Shown: positions 46,721 to 56,163, counted from the stretch's first letter. The stretch: DNA of 64,000 bases from Prochlorococcus sp. AG-409-D09 (GCA_003215935.1 QCJQ01000003.1:1-64000), one strand, 5' to 3'. Notes: generated by a model from the letters alone, not told the origin. A program made the numbers and translations.

Positions 46721-47362
46721 TTATTTAGATCTTTCTCCAAAAAGAAGTGAACCAATACGAATCCAAGTCGCACCAGACTCTATTGCCTCTTCCCAATCAC
46801 CACTCATTCCCATTGAACACTCCTTTAAACCCATTGCATTAGACAAATCACGGCATTGCTTAAAGACATTTTTCCTCCTGTTCAAGGCTAGGCCTAAAGG
46901 TGGAATCGTCATGAGACCAATTAATTGAATATTAGGCAACTTCTTTAATTCTGAACATGATTGGATTAAATCATCTACTTGAAAACCACCTTTATTTTCA
47001 TCTTCTAAAAATTTAACCTGCAACATAACCTTAATAAATCTATTTTCTTCCTGAGATATCCTTGAAATTCTTTCTGCTAAATCTATTGAATCTACAGAAT
47101 GTATGAAATCAAATTTTTTCACTACAGCCCGAACTTTATTTCTTTGCAATCTCCCTACAAAATGCCATTTTAGGTCAATTAAATCATTTAATTGAGCAAA
47201 TTTAGGCAAAGCCTCCTGCAAACGACTTTCACCAAAGTCGATTTGCCCAAAATTAGCTACAGATCTTATAGAACTTGCTGGATGTCCCTTACTAACAGCC
47301 AATAGATTGACATTTTCAGGAAGACGTCTTCTTAATGACTCAACTCGGGAAATCAAAGTCAT
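46721..47362 (-). CDS. pipY: PLP homeostasis protein (YggS/PipY)
   Basis: A 213-aa COG0325 protein, a single TIM-barrel PLP carrier that tunes vitamin B6 and amino acid pools. The PLP lysine lies in NLLAVSKGHPASSIRSV. Further family blocks are DFGESRLQEALPKF, WHFVGRLQRNKVRAVV and the C-terminal MSGDWEEAIESGATWIRIGS. It directly follows pipX (8 bp), the linkage after which PipY is named. Confidence 0.93.
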   Translation of the reverse strand: MTLISRVESLRRRLPENVNLLAVSKGHPASSIRSVANFGQIDFGESRLQEALPKFAQLNDLIDLKWHFVGRLQRNKVRAVVKKFDFIHSVDSIDLAERISRISQEENRFIKVMLQVKFLEDENKGGFQVDDLIQSCSELKKLPNIQLIGLMTIPPLGLALNRRKNVFKQCRDLSNAMGLKECSMGMSGDWEEAIESGATWIRIGSLLFGERSK

Positions 47363-47370
47363 TTATTCAC

Positions 47371-47637
47371 TTATATAAAAGTTTGATGAAAAAGATCTTT
47401 CCATCTAGAAGTCTCAGATGAACCTTCTCTTAAACAAGCAGATAAATTCTTCTCAGCATAATGACGTGCATCTAGATAAGGTATAACTTCAAATTCAGCA
47501 CCTCTTGGTTGTAAAGTTACTAGAAAAAACATTTTCTGTGCGTATAAAGTTGCATAAACATCTCTCGATTCTCCAGCAGGAGAAACTAGATATAACATAC
47601 CAAAAGTGGGATGGTTTAGATAACGCTCAGCATTCAA
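47371..47637 (-). CDS. pipX: PipX, coactivator of NtcA and PII partner
   Basis: An 88-aa protein if started at TTG 47637 (MNAERYLNHPTFGMLY), which matches the known PipX N-terminus. GGGAG lies seven bases upstream of that TTG. The track's start at TTG 47658 adds seven unsupported residues. Tudor-like N-terminal domain residues LYAQKMFFLVTLQPRGAEFE and C-terminal helices RHYAEKNLSACLREG are clear. PipX binds NtcA when 2-oxoglutarate is high and PII otherwise, linking nitrogen status to transcription. It lies upstream of pipY. Confidence 0.92.
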   Translation of the reverse strand: MNAERYLNHPTFGMLYLVSPAGESRDVYATLYAQKMFFLVTLQPRGAEFEVIPYLDARHYAEKNLSACLREGSSETSRWKDLFHQTFI

Positions 47638-47654
47638 TTTTGAACTCCCTTGAA

Positions 47655-48539
47655 TCAAGAATTACCATACTTAATTCTAAGAAAAATACACAAAAATAAG
47701 ATTAGAGTTGAACAAGTGTTAATTACTGAATTTTTTACAAGATCTATCCTTTCAGACCTAAAATATTCTGGAGAAATCAAAAAACCATTTCTTGATAATA
47801 ATGAATCAGCCCCTTGCTCTGCTCGAAGCAAAATATTTGTAAGCAAACGCTCAGCTACAGACAAGATTAAACTCAAAGCAGATTTAAACCCTAGCCTTCT
47901 AAACTTTACATTCCTTATAGCAATTGATCTAAGAAGATTTTGAAATTCTTCTTGAATCAATGGAAGAAACCTCAAAGCCAGCAATAACTGAAAGCTTAAT
48001 CTATCCAAAGGAAACTTAAAAAAAGATAAGGGGCGAAGGAACCATCTCAATGCCCACACAAGGTCTTCTGGCGAAGTTGTAATAAGCATAATATTAACGC
48101 TATGAATAACTGTAAAAATCAACGTAGATGTTTTTATTCCTAACTCTGCAGAATTTCTATCAATATTAAATGGTCCAAAACTTATTAATTCCCAACTTGG
48201 AAGTAGATTTTGTATAATTGATAATTCTTGAGGAGAGCGCATATTCAAGGCTGGACCAGTAGTACTAGTTGGCAAAAACATTGCAAACAATCCAACAGTA
48301 ATTGATAATAAAAATAATAAAGAAATTGATTTCAACCAAGTGCGTCGCTGCAATCCACTGCAAAAGGTAATTAGAAGTAATACTATAACCAAACAAATTC
48401 TCCACAAAGCATCAGCAAGAACAGGCGTTAATAAAAACATCAACACCCATGCAAGTTTTAATCTTGGATCAATCCTCCTCAACCAGCTAAGTTCACCAGC
48501 CACATATTGCCCAATAGGAATTTTTTTTAACCAATCCAT
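47655..48539 (-). CDS. Energy-coupling factor transporter membrane protein (EcfT/CbiQ family)
   Basis: A 294-aa protein with about six membrane segments. Family features are LSWLRRIDPRLKLAWVLMFL at the N-terminus and the coupling motifs near QGADSLLSRNG, with LALRFLPLIQEEFQNLLRSI before them. It is the T component of an ECF-type vitamin or metal transporter. No S component or ATPases lie beside it. It sits 3 bp after der and 17 bp before pipX, so it belongs to the same transcription run. Confidence 0.85.
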   Translation of the reverse strand: MDWLKKIPIGQYVAGELSWLRRIDPRLKLAWVLMFLLTPVLADALWRICLVIVLLLITFCSGLQRRTWLKSISLLFLLSITVGLFAMFLPTSTTGPALNMRSPQELSIIQNLLPSWELISFGPFNIDRNSAELGIKTSTLIFTVIHSVNIMLITTSPEDLVWALRWFLRPLSFFKFPLDRLSFQLLLALRFLPLIQEEFQNLLRSIAIRNVKFRRLGFKSALSLILSVAERLLTNILLRAEQGADSLLSRNGFLISPEYFRSERIDLVKNSVINTCSTLILFLCIFLRIKYGNS

Positions 48540-48542
48540 ATA

Positions 48543-49910
48543 TCAAAATGAAATATCTTTATATTTTTTATCAAGATCTCTTTGCGCATCTCTCTGCTGT
48601 TTACCTCTCCAAAATAACTTTAAAGGAGTTCCTTCAAACCCTAAACCTTCCCTTAATTGCCTTTCTATATAGCGTCTATAGTTATCACCAAATAATTTTG
48701 GATCGTTTACAAAAAGAGTAAAAGTAGGTGGCTTACTTGCTACTTGTGTCCCGTAATACAACCGTCCTTGCCGCCCGCCTCGTGAAGTAGGAGGGCTCCT
48801 CCAACTTAATGCTTCTGATAGTACTTCGTTCACAACTGAGGTGGAAATTCTGCGTCGATGCTGTTCAACAGCAAGAGAAGCCAAAATAAAAATATTTTCA
48901 ACTCTTTGGCCTGTTAAAGCTGATGTAAATAACATTTGAGACCAATCAAGGAAAAAAAGCTTTGACCTCAATTCTTTTTCAACCAGATTCATAGTATGAC
49001 TATCTTTTTCAATGGCATCCCATTTGTTTACAACTACGAGACAAGCTCTTCCTTCTTGCTCAATTCGTCCAGCCAATCGCTGGTCTTGTTCTGTCACTCC
49101 ATCTAAAGCATCTATGACAAGAACACATACATCGCTTCTTTGAATAGCCTTAAAACTTCTATTAATACCAAAATATTCTGCTCCGTAATTCACACTCCTT
49201 CGTCTACGAATACCCGCTGTATCGACCAATCTCCAAGCTTTATTGTGGCGAAATAAGTTTGTATCAATTGTGTCTCGTGTTGTACCTCTAACAGGACTAA
49301 CTATTGCTCTATTTTCTCCACAAATTGAATTCAGAAGACTTGATTTACCTACATTTGGCCTCCCTACAATTGCCAACTGAATTGGCTCGTCAAATTGACT
49401 CTCGAGCTCTTTTGGAGGCAAAAGAGCTACCACTTGATCTAACAAATCACCTGTTCCTACTCCATGAATCGCAGAAATAGGTAAGGGTTCTCCTAATCCT
49501 AGTTTCCAAAATTCTGCGGCCATAGCAATGCCTTGTTCTGGCGATTCGCATTTATTTACTGCTACCAAAGTTTTACATTGATGAGACCTCAACCATTCTG
49601 CTATAGCTTCATCTGCAGCAGTTATACCTTGCTGGCCATCAACAATAACTACAGCAATAACAGCTTCGGCAAGAGCAATATTGGCCTGTTCTCGTATTTC
49701 TGGCAAAAACTCACTGTCATCATCAAATACCAACCCACCTGTATCTACAATCTTAAATTCTCTATCGGCCCAAACCCCATTTTGATAGGTTCTATCTCTA
49801 GTTACACCAGGCTGATCATGAACTATTGCTTCTCTACTTTCACAAAGTCTATTAACCAAAGTGGATTTGCCCACATTAGGACGACCAATTATCGCAACAA
49901 TCGGGCGCAC
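48543..49910 (-). CDS. der: Ribosome biogenesis GTPase Der (EngA)
   Basis: A 455-aa protein with two tandem G domains. G1 motifs are [17 protein letters not shown] and [18 protein letters not shown]4 motifs are [10 protein letters not shown] and [10 protein letters not shown]. The C-terminal KH-like domain is present ([20 protein letters not shown]). It acts in 50S assembly. It heads the der-ecfT-pipX-pipY-sepF-proC run. Confidence 0.97.
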   Translation of the reverse strand: MRPIVAIIGRPNVGKSTLVNRLCESREAIVHDQPGVTRDRTYQNGVWADREFKIVDTGGLVFDDDSEFLPEIREQANIALAEAVIAVVIVDGQQGITAADEAIAEWLRSHQCKTLVAVNKCESPEQGIAMAAEFWKLGLGEPLPISAIHGVGTGDLLDQVVALLPPKELESQFDEPIQLAIVGRPNVGKSSLLNSICGENRAIVSPVRGTTRDTIDTNLFRHNKAWRLVDTAGIRRRRSVNYGAEYFGINRSFKAIQRSDVCVLVIDALDGVTEQDQRLAGRIEQEGRACLVVVNKWDAIEKDSHTMNLVEKELRSKLFFLDWSQMLFTSALTGQRVENIFILASLAVEQHRRRISTSVVNEVLSEALSWRSPPTSRGGRQGRLYYGTQVASKPPTFTLFVNDPKLFGDNYRRYIERQLREGLGFEGTPLKLFWRGKQQRDAQRDLDKKYKDISF

Positions 49911-50008
49911 AAATGTCCTCTACTTGTAAATGGCATTGACCCTTTTATAAGTCATCGTGTGCTCTGATTCTGCATACTGTTGATAACAACAAAAAATAGG
50001 AATTAAAA

Positions 50009-50230
50009 ATGAACAAATCAAACTCTGGACCTTTCCTAAGATCTTCTTCAAAAAAATCTCAGAACTTCAGTGTTCATGGTCCTTGGACAGGGATAGCACT
50101 CTTAATAATCGCAATATCACAGGTGCCCATAGCATTGAAAGCAACGGTAGATCTTGTTTGCATTTCAAAAACTATAGATTGTTCAGCATTAGAAATTTCT
50201 CGAATAAGAAGGCTTGAAAGTTCAACTTAA
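50009..50230 (+). CDS. Small single-TM protein, hypothetical
   Basis: A 73-aa protein with a basic, Ser-rich N-terminus (FLRSSSKKSQNFSVHGPWTG), one hydrophobic segment (IALLIIAISQVPIALKATV) and a short tail holding two cysteines (VCISKTIDCSALEISR). I do not recognise it. It ends 8 bp before dus on the same strand, so it may be co-transcribed with dus. ATG 50009 follows an AGGAATT-type leader. Confidence 0.5.
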   Translation: MNKSNSGPFLRSSSKKSQNFSVHGPWTGIALLIIAISQVPIALKATVDLVCISKTIDCSALEISRIRRLESST

Positions 50231-50238
50231 AAACCAAA

Positions 50239-51234
50239 ATGAATAATATTCCACTTAAAAAGATCTATTTACCAGGCCAGGGAACTGCCAGAGAAATTAA
50301 CACTCTTGTAATGCAATCACCTCTAGCTGGAGTAAGTGACCAAGTATTCAGAAACCTTATTAGAAAATGGGCTCCAGAGGCTTTACTTTTTACTGAGATG
50401 GTTAATGCTAGTAATCTAAAATTAGGCTATGGAAATGAAAAATTATTAGGTTTATCAAAGGAGAAAGGTCCAATAGGAGTTCAACTGTTTGATTACCGTC
50501 CTGAATCAATGGCTGAAGCAGCCGAATCAGCTGAAAAAGCAGGTGCATTTCTAATAGATATCAATATGGGGTGTCCTGTTCGCAAAATCACCTGTAAAGG
50601 TGGTGGAAGCGCATTATTAAAAGAACCTGAATTGGCGGTAGAAATAGTTCAAAAAGTTTGCAAAGCCGTCAAAATTCCCGTCACTGTAAAAATGCGTTTG
50701 GGATGGTGTCAGAATTCTTGCAATGCAAGTGAGTTTGCCAGGAAAATACAAAATGCTGGAGCTCAACTCATAACCATACATGGAAGGACAAGAGAACAAG
50801 GTTTTTCAGGGAAATCAAATTGGGAAGCAATTGGAAAAGTTAAGCAATCACTAGACATTCCTGTAATTGCAAATGGTGATATTAATAACTCTTTTGATGC
50901 CTTTAATTGCATCAAAAAAACTAATGCTGATGGAATAATGATTGGGAGAGGAAGTATGGGTTCACCATGGTTAATAGGCCAAATCGATGCAGATTTAAAA
51001 GGAAATAAAGCTATTTCATCTCCTACTCCCAAAGAAATATTAGAAATAGCCCTAGTACATCTTAGGCAACTATTAAAGTTAAAAGGAAATCATGGGTTGC
51101 TGATTGCAAGAAAACATCTATCTTGGACTTGCAAAGGTTTCCATGGTGCCACACAGCTTAGGAAAGAATTAGTTAGAGCTAAAACACCTGAAAAAGCAAT
51201 AAATCTTCTAAAAGAACAAATTAGTTTACTGTGA
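50239..51234 (+). CDS. dus: tRNA-dihydrouridine synthase
   Basis: A 331-aa FMN enzyme. The N-terminal SPLAGVSDQVFRNLI and the catalytic cysteine in DINMGCPVRKITCKGGGSAL are typical. ITIHGRTREQGFSG, IANGDINN and IMIGRGSMGSPWLI are FMN/phosphate loops. The branch looks DusB-like, but the exact position modified cannot be stated. Confidence 0.94.
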   Translation: MNNIPLKKIYLPGQGTAREINTLVMQSPLAGVSDQVFRNLIRKWAPEALLFTEMVNASNLKLGYGNEKLLGLSKEKGPIGVQLFDYRPESMAEAAESAEKAGAFLIDINMGCPVRKITCKGGGSALLKEPELAVEIVQKVCKAVKIPVTVKMRLGWCQNSCNASEFARKIQNAGAQLITIHGRTREQGFSGKSNWEAIGKVKQSLDIPVIANGDINNSFDAFNCIKKTNADGIMIGRGSMGSPWLIGQIDADLKGNKAISSPTPKEILEIALVHLRQLLKLKGNHGLLIARKHLSWTCKGFHGATQLRKELVRAKTPEKAINLLKEQISLL

Positions 51235-51238
51235 AAAT

Positions 51239-51985
51239 TCAAGGCAATATTTCAGGCCAACTCTGCCTAATTATTAATAATGAAAAATAAGAGATTTCTT
51301 TATCTTTTAACTCTGAAGCATTTATTATTTTCTGATCATAAAATCCAATATTTTGTGCAAATAAAGATAGTTTTATAATATTCATTTCCTCTAAAACTTG
51401 TTTTACCCACTTCCACCTTTTCCCAATCTTTAGCAAAACCAAAACTCTTTTCTTCGATCTTGCTTCATCTATTAAGAACATTAATGATGCCTTATCATCA
51501 GGTGTAGAAAGAATAAGTATTTGTTCATCCTGAAAAGATAAAGGGCATAGCCCTTGAGCAGCAGCAGTAGAAAAAGACGCTATCCCTGGAACAACTTTTA
51601 CATTAATCTGGGGATAATAATTTCTAATAGCCAACAAAATATACGAACCAGTTGAAAATAAAGAAGGGTCGCCTAATGTCAGAAAAACTATTTCCTTATA
51701 ACGTTTAATAACTGTAAAGAGTTGATCCCTAGCTTTATACCAAGCTTCTTTTCTAGGCTCAACTTCTTTTACCATTGGAAAATATAATGGTAGTTTCATC
51801 TGAGATTTAGAAATCCACCTGGATGCAATTTGATAAGCAAGACTTTTACCATCTACAACTGAAACTGGATAAGCAACTAAATTTGCTGATTTAATTGCAT
51901 TAATTGCAGATATAGTCAATAAATTTGGATCGCCAGGTCCAGTCCCAACAATGGTAAGATTAAGTTTTTTATCAGAAATACTCAT
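51239..51985 (-). CDS. cobI: Precorrin-2 C20-methyltransferase
   Basis: A 248-aa SAM-dependent uroporphyrin-III-methyltransferase-type enzyme of the corrin ring pathway. The N-terminal TIVGTGPGDPNLLTISAINA and LTLGDPSLFSTGSYILLAI are the tetrapyrrole-methylase motifs. VPGIASFSTAAAQGLCPLSF supports CobI/CbiL over other family members. It fits the CobT-like gene at the left edge as part of cobamide synthesis. Convergent with dus. Confidence 0.93.
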   Translation of the reverse strand: MSISDKKLNLTIVGTGPGDPNLLTISAINAIKSANLVAYPVSVVDGKSLAYQIASRWISKSQMKLPLYFPMVKEVEPRKEAWYKARDQLFTVIKRYKEIVFLTLGDPSLFSTGSYILLAIRNYYPQINVKVVPGIASFSTAAAQGLCPLSFQDEQILILSTPDDKASLMFLIDEARSKKRVLVLLKIGKRWKWVKQVLEEMNIIKLSLFAQNIGFYDQKIINASELKDKEISYFSLLIIRQSWPEILP

Positions 51986-52050
51986 ATCTAAGTCAACAAT
52001 TTTTTAGATAATAATTAATCCTAAAAATCCTCAATTTTACTAGCATGATA

Positions 52051-52665
52051 TTAACTATGCATTCGAGGTTGAGGATGAAGAGTGGATAAGATTTCTGCTT
52101 CTTTTGATGCCAGCTCCTTCAAACGATAAATAATTTTTTTCTTCTCAAACCTTTGTTCTGCCAATCTCCAGTACAATGAGAAGTGTCTTGCCTCACTTTG
52201 AAGTAAATCAGCATATAAATCTTTTAATTCTTTATCCGGGCTATGAGAAGCAAGCAAGGACATTCTTTCATGACTTCTTGCTTCAATCAATCCTGCAACC
52301 AAAAAACTATCCAACATTCTTTCTGGTTCTTGAGGCCTGATATTTTTAGCTAACTCAGAACCATACGGTGGAGCAGGAAGAAGTTTCAAATATTCACCTC
52401 TTGATTTTAAAACAAATAAAACCCTCTCAAAATGTTCAAGTTCCTCACGGGCTAATGGACTTAGTGCCTCGCATAACCCAATCTCATTGATATAGCGGAA
52501 CATCATTTGTATTGCAAATCCAGCAGCTTTGCGCTCACAATGAGCATGATCAATTAGTAACTCAATTGGATTCTGAATTGCTTGAGTCAACCACTCAGAG
52601 CTTGTTGAGCTTGCAAGCCACTTAATCTTTAAACAACTTTTTTTAGTGTCATTTGAAGTGGACAT
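52051..52665 (-). CDS. miaE: tRNA 2-methylthio-N6-isopentenyladenosine hydroxylase
   Basis: A 204-aa ferritin-like di-iron enzyme. The iron ligands are visible in LAREELEHFERV, LIEARSHERMSL and LQSEARHFSLYWRL (two E-x2-H motifs plus further Glu). It hydroxylates ms2i6A37 in tRNA with O2. The short C-terminal tail is basic and Gln-rich. It lies 5 bp after aroQ. Confidence 0.93.
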   Translation of the reverse strand: MSTSNDTKKSCLKIKWLASSTSSEWLTQAIQNPIELLIDHAHCERKAAGFAIQMMFRYINEIGLCEALSPLAREELEHFERVLFVLKSRGEYLKLLPAPPYGSELAKNIRPQEPERMLDSFLVAGLIEARSHERMSLLASHSPDKELKDLYADLLQSEARHFSLYWRLAEQRFEKKKIIYRLKELASKEAEILSTLHPQPRMHS

Positions 52666-52670
52666 AATAT

Positions 52671-53111
52671 TTATCTTCCTCTTTGCAAATAATCCAAAAG
52701 ACCTTTCATCGCCAAATAATAGCTATATGCTCCAAAACCACTAACAACTCCAATCGCCCTATCTGAAAGAAAAGACTTCTGCCGAAAAGGTTCCCTTGAA
52801 GAAGTATTACTTAAATGCAATTCAACATAAGGGATACTTACTCCTAACAAAGCATCTCTTATAGCGATAGAAGTATGCGTATAAGCCCCAGCGTTTATAA
52901 GAATCCCATTAATTTTAGTCTTGCTACTGTGTATACAATCAATAATTTCTCCCTCAGAGTTACTTTGAAAACATTCAAGGCTCACATTTTCAGAAATAGC
53001 TTTTTTCACCAACTCTTTCTCTATAGATTCAAGTGTCGTTGATCCGTACAAAGATTTTTCCCTTATCCCCAATAAATTCAAATTCGGACCATTAATAAGC
53101 AAAATATTCAT
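52671..53111 (-). CDS. aroQ: 3-dehydroquinate dehydratase, type II
   Basis: A 146-aa shikimate pathway enzyme. I start at ATG 53111 ([20 protein letters not shown]); the track's TTG adds five residues. The catalytic Tyr is in [10 protein letters not shown]. The substrate loops are [18 protein letters not shown] and [15 protein letters not shown] with the catalytic His. Type II enzymes form dodecamers. It ends 5 bp before miaE and lies next to the tRNA pair. Confidence 0.96.
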   Translation of the reverse strand: MNILLINGPNLNLLGIREKSLYGSTTLESIEKELVKKAISENVSLECFQSNSEGEIIDCIHSSKTKINGILINAGAYTHTSIAIRDALLGVSIPYVELHLSNTSSREPFRQKSFLSDRAIGVVSGFGAYSYYLAMKGLLDYLQRGR

Positions 53112-53217
53112 ATCCAATGAAATCAACAGAACTAAAGAGATCGTATCTATTTAGTTCTGAAACGACCAACATTTCTGAACAATTCGTCCCCTTTTAATGT
53201 AAGGTCAATTTGTGTGG

Positions 53218-53302
53218 GGGTCGGTGCCCGAGTGGTTAATGGGGGCGGACTGTAAATCCGCTGGCTCTGCCTACGTTGGTTCAAATCCAACCCGGCCCAC
53301 CA
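53218..53302 (+). tRNA. tRNA-Tyr (GTA)
   Basis: An 85-nt gene with a 7-bp acceptor stem GGGTCGG/CCGGCCC (one T-G pair), a long variable arm and T-loop GGTTCAAATCC. The anticodon is GTA at 53252-53254. CCA is encoded at 53300-53302. The long variable arm is normal for bacterial tRNA-Tyr. Confidence 0.97.
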
Positions 53303-53317
53303 TAAATAAATACACAA

Positions 53318-53389
<72 letters not shown>

Positions 53390-53531
53390 TGACCCCTGAC
53401 CTAACTGATAACAAACAATCTCAGGCACTAAAGATTGCATTTGTATAAAATAGGATATCCAATTTCATGTCCACTTTTACTGAATGACAGATAATTCTTG
53501 ATTGGCGAATCTATTCTTATGCATCAAGAAA

Positions 53532-53669
53532 ATGGCAACGATTCCGAAAGGGAGGAAAGGCTGGCAAGCCTTAATTCGAAAGAAAAATTATCTAGTCAAT
53601 AAATCCAAAACATTTAGTTCTAAAACCCAAACCTTCTTATGGGCAAAAGCTGTTGAATGCTTAATTTGA
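53532..53669 (+). pseudogene. Truncated tyrosine recombinase (integrase) N-terminus
   Basis: A 45-codon frame from ATG 53532: MATIPKGRKGWQALIRKKNY, then LVNKSKTFSSKTQTFLWAKA. This has the pattern of the N-terminal arm-binding domain of phage and island integrases (MATI-x-K-x2-KW-Q-x2-IR-K ... KTF-x2-K-x2-A-x-AWA-x2-VE). A TGA ends it, and no core-binding or catalytic domain (R..HxxR..Y) follows in any frame I read. It lies 142 bp past tRNA-Thr, where such genes usually sit. A short protein in its own right is possible but less likely. Confidence 0.55.
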
Positions 53670-53789
53670 AAAATACAAAGTAATATATAAACATCCTTAC
53701 AAAACTGATAGTATCAGCTTTGATGAATTTCGAGGCTATAGAATTGCGAAGAAAAATAATTGAACAATTGTATCGAAAAAAGAATATGT

Positions 53790-53819
53790 ATTGATAAAAT
53801 TAAATTTTATTTTATCAAT
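53790..53819 (-). terminator. Candidate terminator of the TM2 gene
   Basis: An 11-bp A/T-rich stem (ATTGATAAAAT / ATTTTATCAAT) with an 8-base loop lies about 63 bp after the stop of the minus-strand TM2 gene. On that strand a TTCTTTTTT run follows some 10 bases later. Weak, so only a candidate. The rest of 53390-53881 outside the integrase stump is noncoding. Confidence 0.35.
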
Positions 53820-53881
53820 TTAAATTATAAGGTATTGACATTATTAATTAATAATATTTTAACTTAACTTCTTCATTCTTA

Positions 53882-54205
53882 CTAATCTTCTGCATTCTCA
53901 AATTGTTTTGCCAATCTAAATGCCTTTCTAATAATCAAATATGCCCCATATAATCCAGCTATTAATGGAAGAATAATTAAAGGGTTAGGACTATAACTAG
54001 AATAATCTTTTACTCCATCAACATAACTAACTCCAGAGCATTTTAAAAACATAAAGCTTGTAAAAACAATCGCCCATCCAAGTATCGAAAGTATTCCTCC
54101 TTTTTTATCCCCCTCATAAAACCTATCTAAACCCCATCCCCAACCAATACCTAGCAGGATGCCTCTTGTAACTGCATTTTTTTCTTGCTTACGGAGCATT
54201 TTCAA
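53882..54205 (-). CDS. TM2-domain membrane protein
   Basis: A 107-aa protein whose N-terminal half TRGILLGIGWGWGLDRFYEG followed by DKKGGILSILGWAIVF matches the TM2 fold (GxxGxDRFYxGxxxxGxxxL). A third hydrophobic segment, PLIILPLIAGLYGAYLI, lies near the end. The function of bacterial TM2 proteins is not established. It lies in the accessory islet next to the tRNA genes, with no operon partner. Confidence 0.65.
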   Translation of the reverse strand: MKMLRKQEKNAVTRGILLGIGWGWGLDRFYEGDKKGGILSILGWAIVFTSFMFLKCSGVSYVDGVKDYSSYSPNPLIILPLIAGLYGAYLIIRKAFRLAKQFENAED

Positions 54206-54605
54206 TTAATAATCAAGGTTGAAGTGAACCTTAACTGAATTTTACAGATTTTGCAGAAAAAGATTAAAAAATGCTCAAAAGCCAAGAACATCCATTACCT
54301 GTTCACTCAAAAAAGCTTTAATCCAAAAGACATATAGAAATCATTAACAATGAAAATCATCAGTTCAATTTCGAATAATCGCATCAATTCTTACTTGAAT
54401 CAGATTCATTCCATCCAATTAAGGATAAACAAATAAATCAAATCCTTTTGTATCAAAGAGTTCATGCCAAAAGCATTCTTTTTTCTTGGTGAATAAAGAA
54501 GGAACACAAAACTCCTCTGAGCCTTACAAAAACACGAGACCTAAAGCCTAGATCAGACTGGCATTCTGGTAGTTGCGCAATTTGAATTAATTGATTCATT
54601 GATTG

Positions 54606-54869
54606 ATGAGAATATCTCAAAGATTATTTATTTGTTTAGAAAAACTTCTTATCTCATTAACAATTGCGTTATCTTAATTTATTCCATCGGCAGTTTCTGA
54701 GGAAATGGAAAAAGAAAAGGAATTTACTTTTCAGTTGTGTAGAATTAGAAAGACACATTGAGATAGATCTCGCAGCAGGTTCAGGTAGAGGAGATATTTA
54801 ATTCAATTGCAGATTCGCAGGAGACTTAGCTGTTGATTATGATTTTCTGTAGTATCAGTAATGAATTAG
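54606..54869 (+). pseudogene. Decayed secreted-protein gene
   Basis: From ATG 54606 the frame reads MRISQRLFICLEKLLISLTI then ALS, a stop, and FIPSAVSEEMEKEKEFTFQL before more stops. The first 30 codons make a good signal peptide interrupted by a single TAA. Further down another frame reads NCRFAGDLAVDYDF. This is what a small exported protein looks like after a nonsense mutation and frameshifts. The parent family is not recognised. The remainder of the 54206-54911 gap shows nothing. Confidence 0.4.
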
Positions 54870-54911
54870 TTGTTAAAAAAAGAATCACAATGTGAGACTT
54901 TAAAAAATAAA

Positions 54912-55643
54912 CTATAATGATTGATCTTTAGATTTACTCTTAAGGAATACATTCATAAACCCTAATCCAAAGACAATTAAAGCAGAGAAAACCAAAACAA
55001 GTAAATAAGGTCCCTCAATAACTTTCACATCTCCATTAAGAACTTGAACTAAGCTTACATCTTTCAATTTACTAAGAGCAAAACCACCAGCAACAAAAGG
55101 CAAATCCGATATCAAGATACTTAATATCAAAGCGGGCATAAATTTTTTCCAAGAAATTTTTGTTAGTCCAACTGCATAACATACAAAATCAAACCATGAA
55201 GTCATCAAAAAACCTGTCATTAAAAATAAATTGTTCTCTAAGTAATTCGAACTAATACTCTCTACTCTCTTCATTTGATTTTGCCCTAAAATTTTTCTTA
55301 CAAAATTTCTTCCTAAGTTTCTCGAAATCAAAAATGAAATTGAACAAGAAATAAAATCAGATATAAACATAATTATAAGACCTTTTTCAATTCCATAAAT
55401 GTAACCAGAAATCACTGCACAATATGTTCCTGGTATTATAGGAACAACAATGCTAATTGATCTAAGTAAAAATATTATGAATGCCATATAAATACCAGCT
55501 GTATTAATATTATTTTGACTTCTTTGGACTATGCTAGTAATTAAATCAATATCAAAAAATTGATAGCTATAAACCAGGAAGAATAGTATCAAGGCAAGCA
55601 ATATATAATTTGATTTTTTTTTAGAGAAAAACTCCATTAACAT
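54912..55643 (-). CDS. VTT-domain (TVP38/DedA-like) membrane protein
   Basis: A 243-aa protein with about five or six membrane segments. The VTT/SNARE-associated region runs from VVPIIPGTYCAVISGYIYGI through GLIIMFISDFISCSISFLIS and RNLGRNFVRKIL, with FLMTSWFDFVCYAVGLTKIS later. Family members move lipids or shape the envelope, and the substrate here is unknown. It lies in the islet, with a 44-nt palindrome 30 bp upstream of its ATG. Confidence 0.78.
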   Translation of the reverse strand: MLMEFFSKKKSNYILLALILFFLVYSYQFFDIDLITSIVQRSQNNINTAGIYMAFIIFLLRSISIVVPIIPGTYCAVISGYIYGIEKGLIIMFISDFISCSISFLISRNLGRNFVRKILGQNQMKRVESISSNYLENNLFLMTGFLMTSWFDFVCYAVGLTKISWKKFMPALILSILISDLPFVAGGFALSKLKDVSLVQVLNGDVKVIEGPYLLVLVFSALIVFGLGFMNVFLKSKSKDQSL

Positions 55644-55672
55644 AAAGTAGATGATTTAAAGATTCTTAAAGG

Positions 55673-55716
55673 CCTAAGCTTTAGCTATAGACAAGTGTCT
55701 ACAGCTAAAGCTTAGG
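55673..55716. repeat. 44-nt near-perfect palindrome
   Basis: CCTAAGCTTTAGCT and AGCTAAAGCTTAGG form a perfect 14-bp outer stem. One A-C mismatch follows, then TAGAC/GTCTA, with an AAGT loop. It lies 30 bp upstream of the VTT gene ATG, and there is no T-run on either side. It could be a strong leader hairpin of the VTT gene or a mobile repeat remnant. Confidence 0.85.
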
Positions 55717-56163
55717 TCTAATGCAGCTATAATATAATATCCCCATCAAGCAATACAGGAATACGTAAATATTTCAAGTCAATTAATAGATCCAAGCACT
55801 TGTATACTTATATACCTTTTTAAATAATCTAATCACCTAAAAAAGGATCAAAGCCTCAATAAAGTTAAACAGCAAGAATCACTTCAATCCTTGAAATTAT
55901 CAATAGACTCTACATTCTAAAAATCGTTAACAGAAATCATTTAAGGAAAAGAATTATAGTGACTATTTGAAGTTTCCGAATTCTATAACAATAACAGGCT
56001 AATAATAAATATAATTTTAAATGATTTCACACAAATTAGTTTTACATAAAGTGAATTTTTTCGAGTATCAGGATACTCAAAATGCATACTATTATTTTTG
56101 ATAATGCGCAAAAATGATTTTAAGTGAATATCATAATCTTAAAGTAGGAAGAATCCTTGGTAT
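55717..56163. other. Noncoding spacer
   Basis: About 450 bp between the palindrome and the DCC gene with no open frame of note and no RNA gene that I can recognise. Confidence 0.5.
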
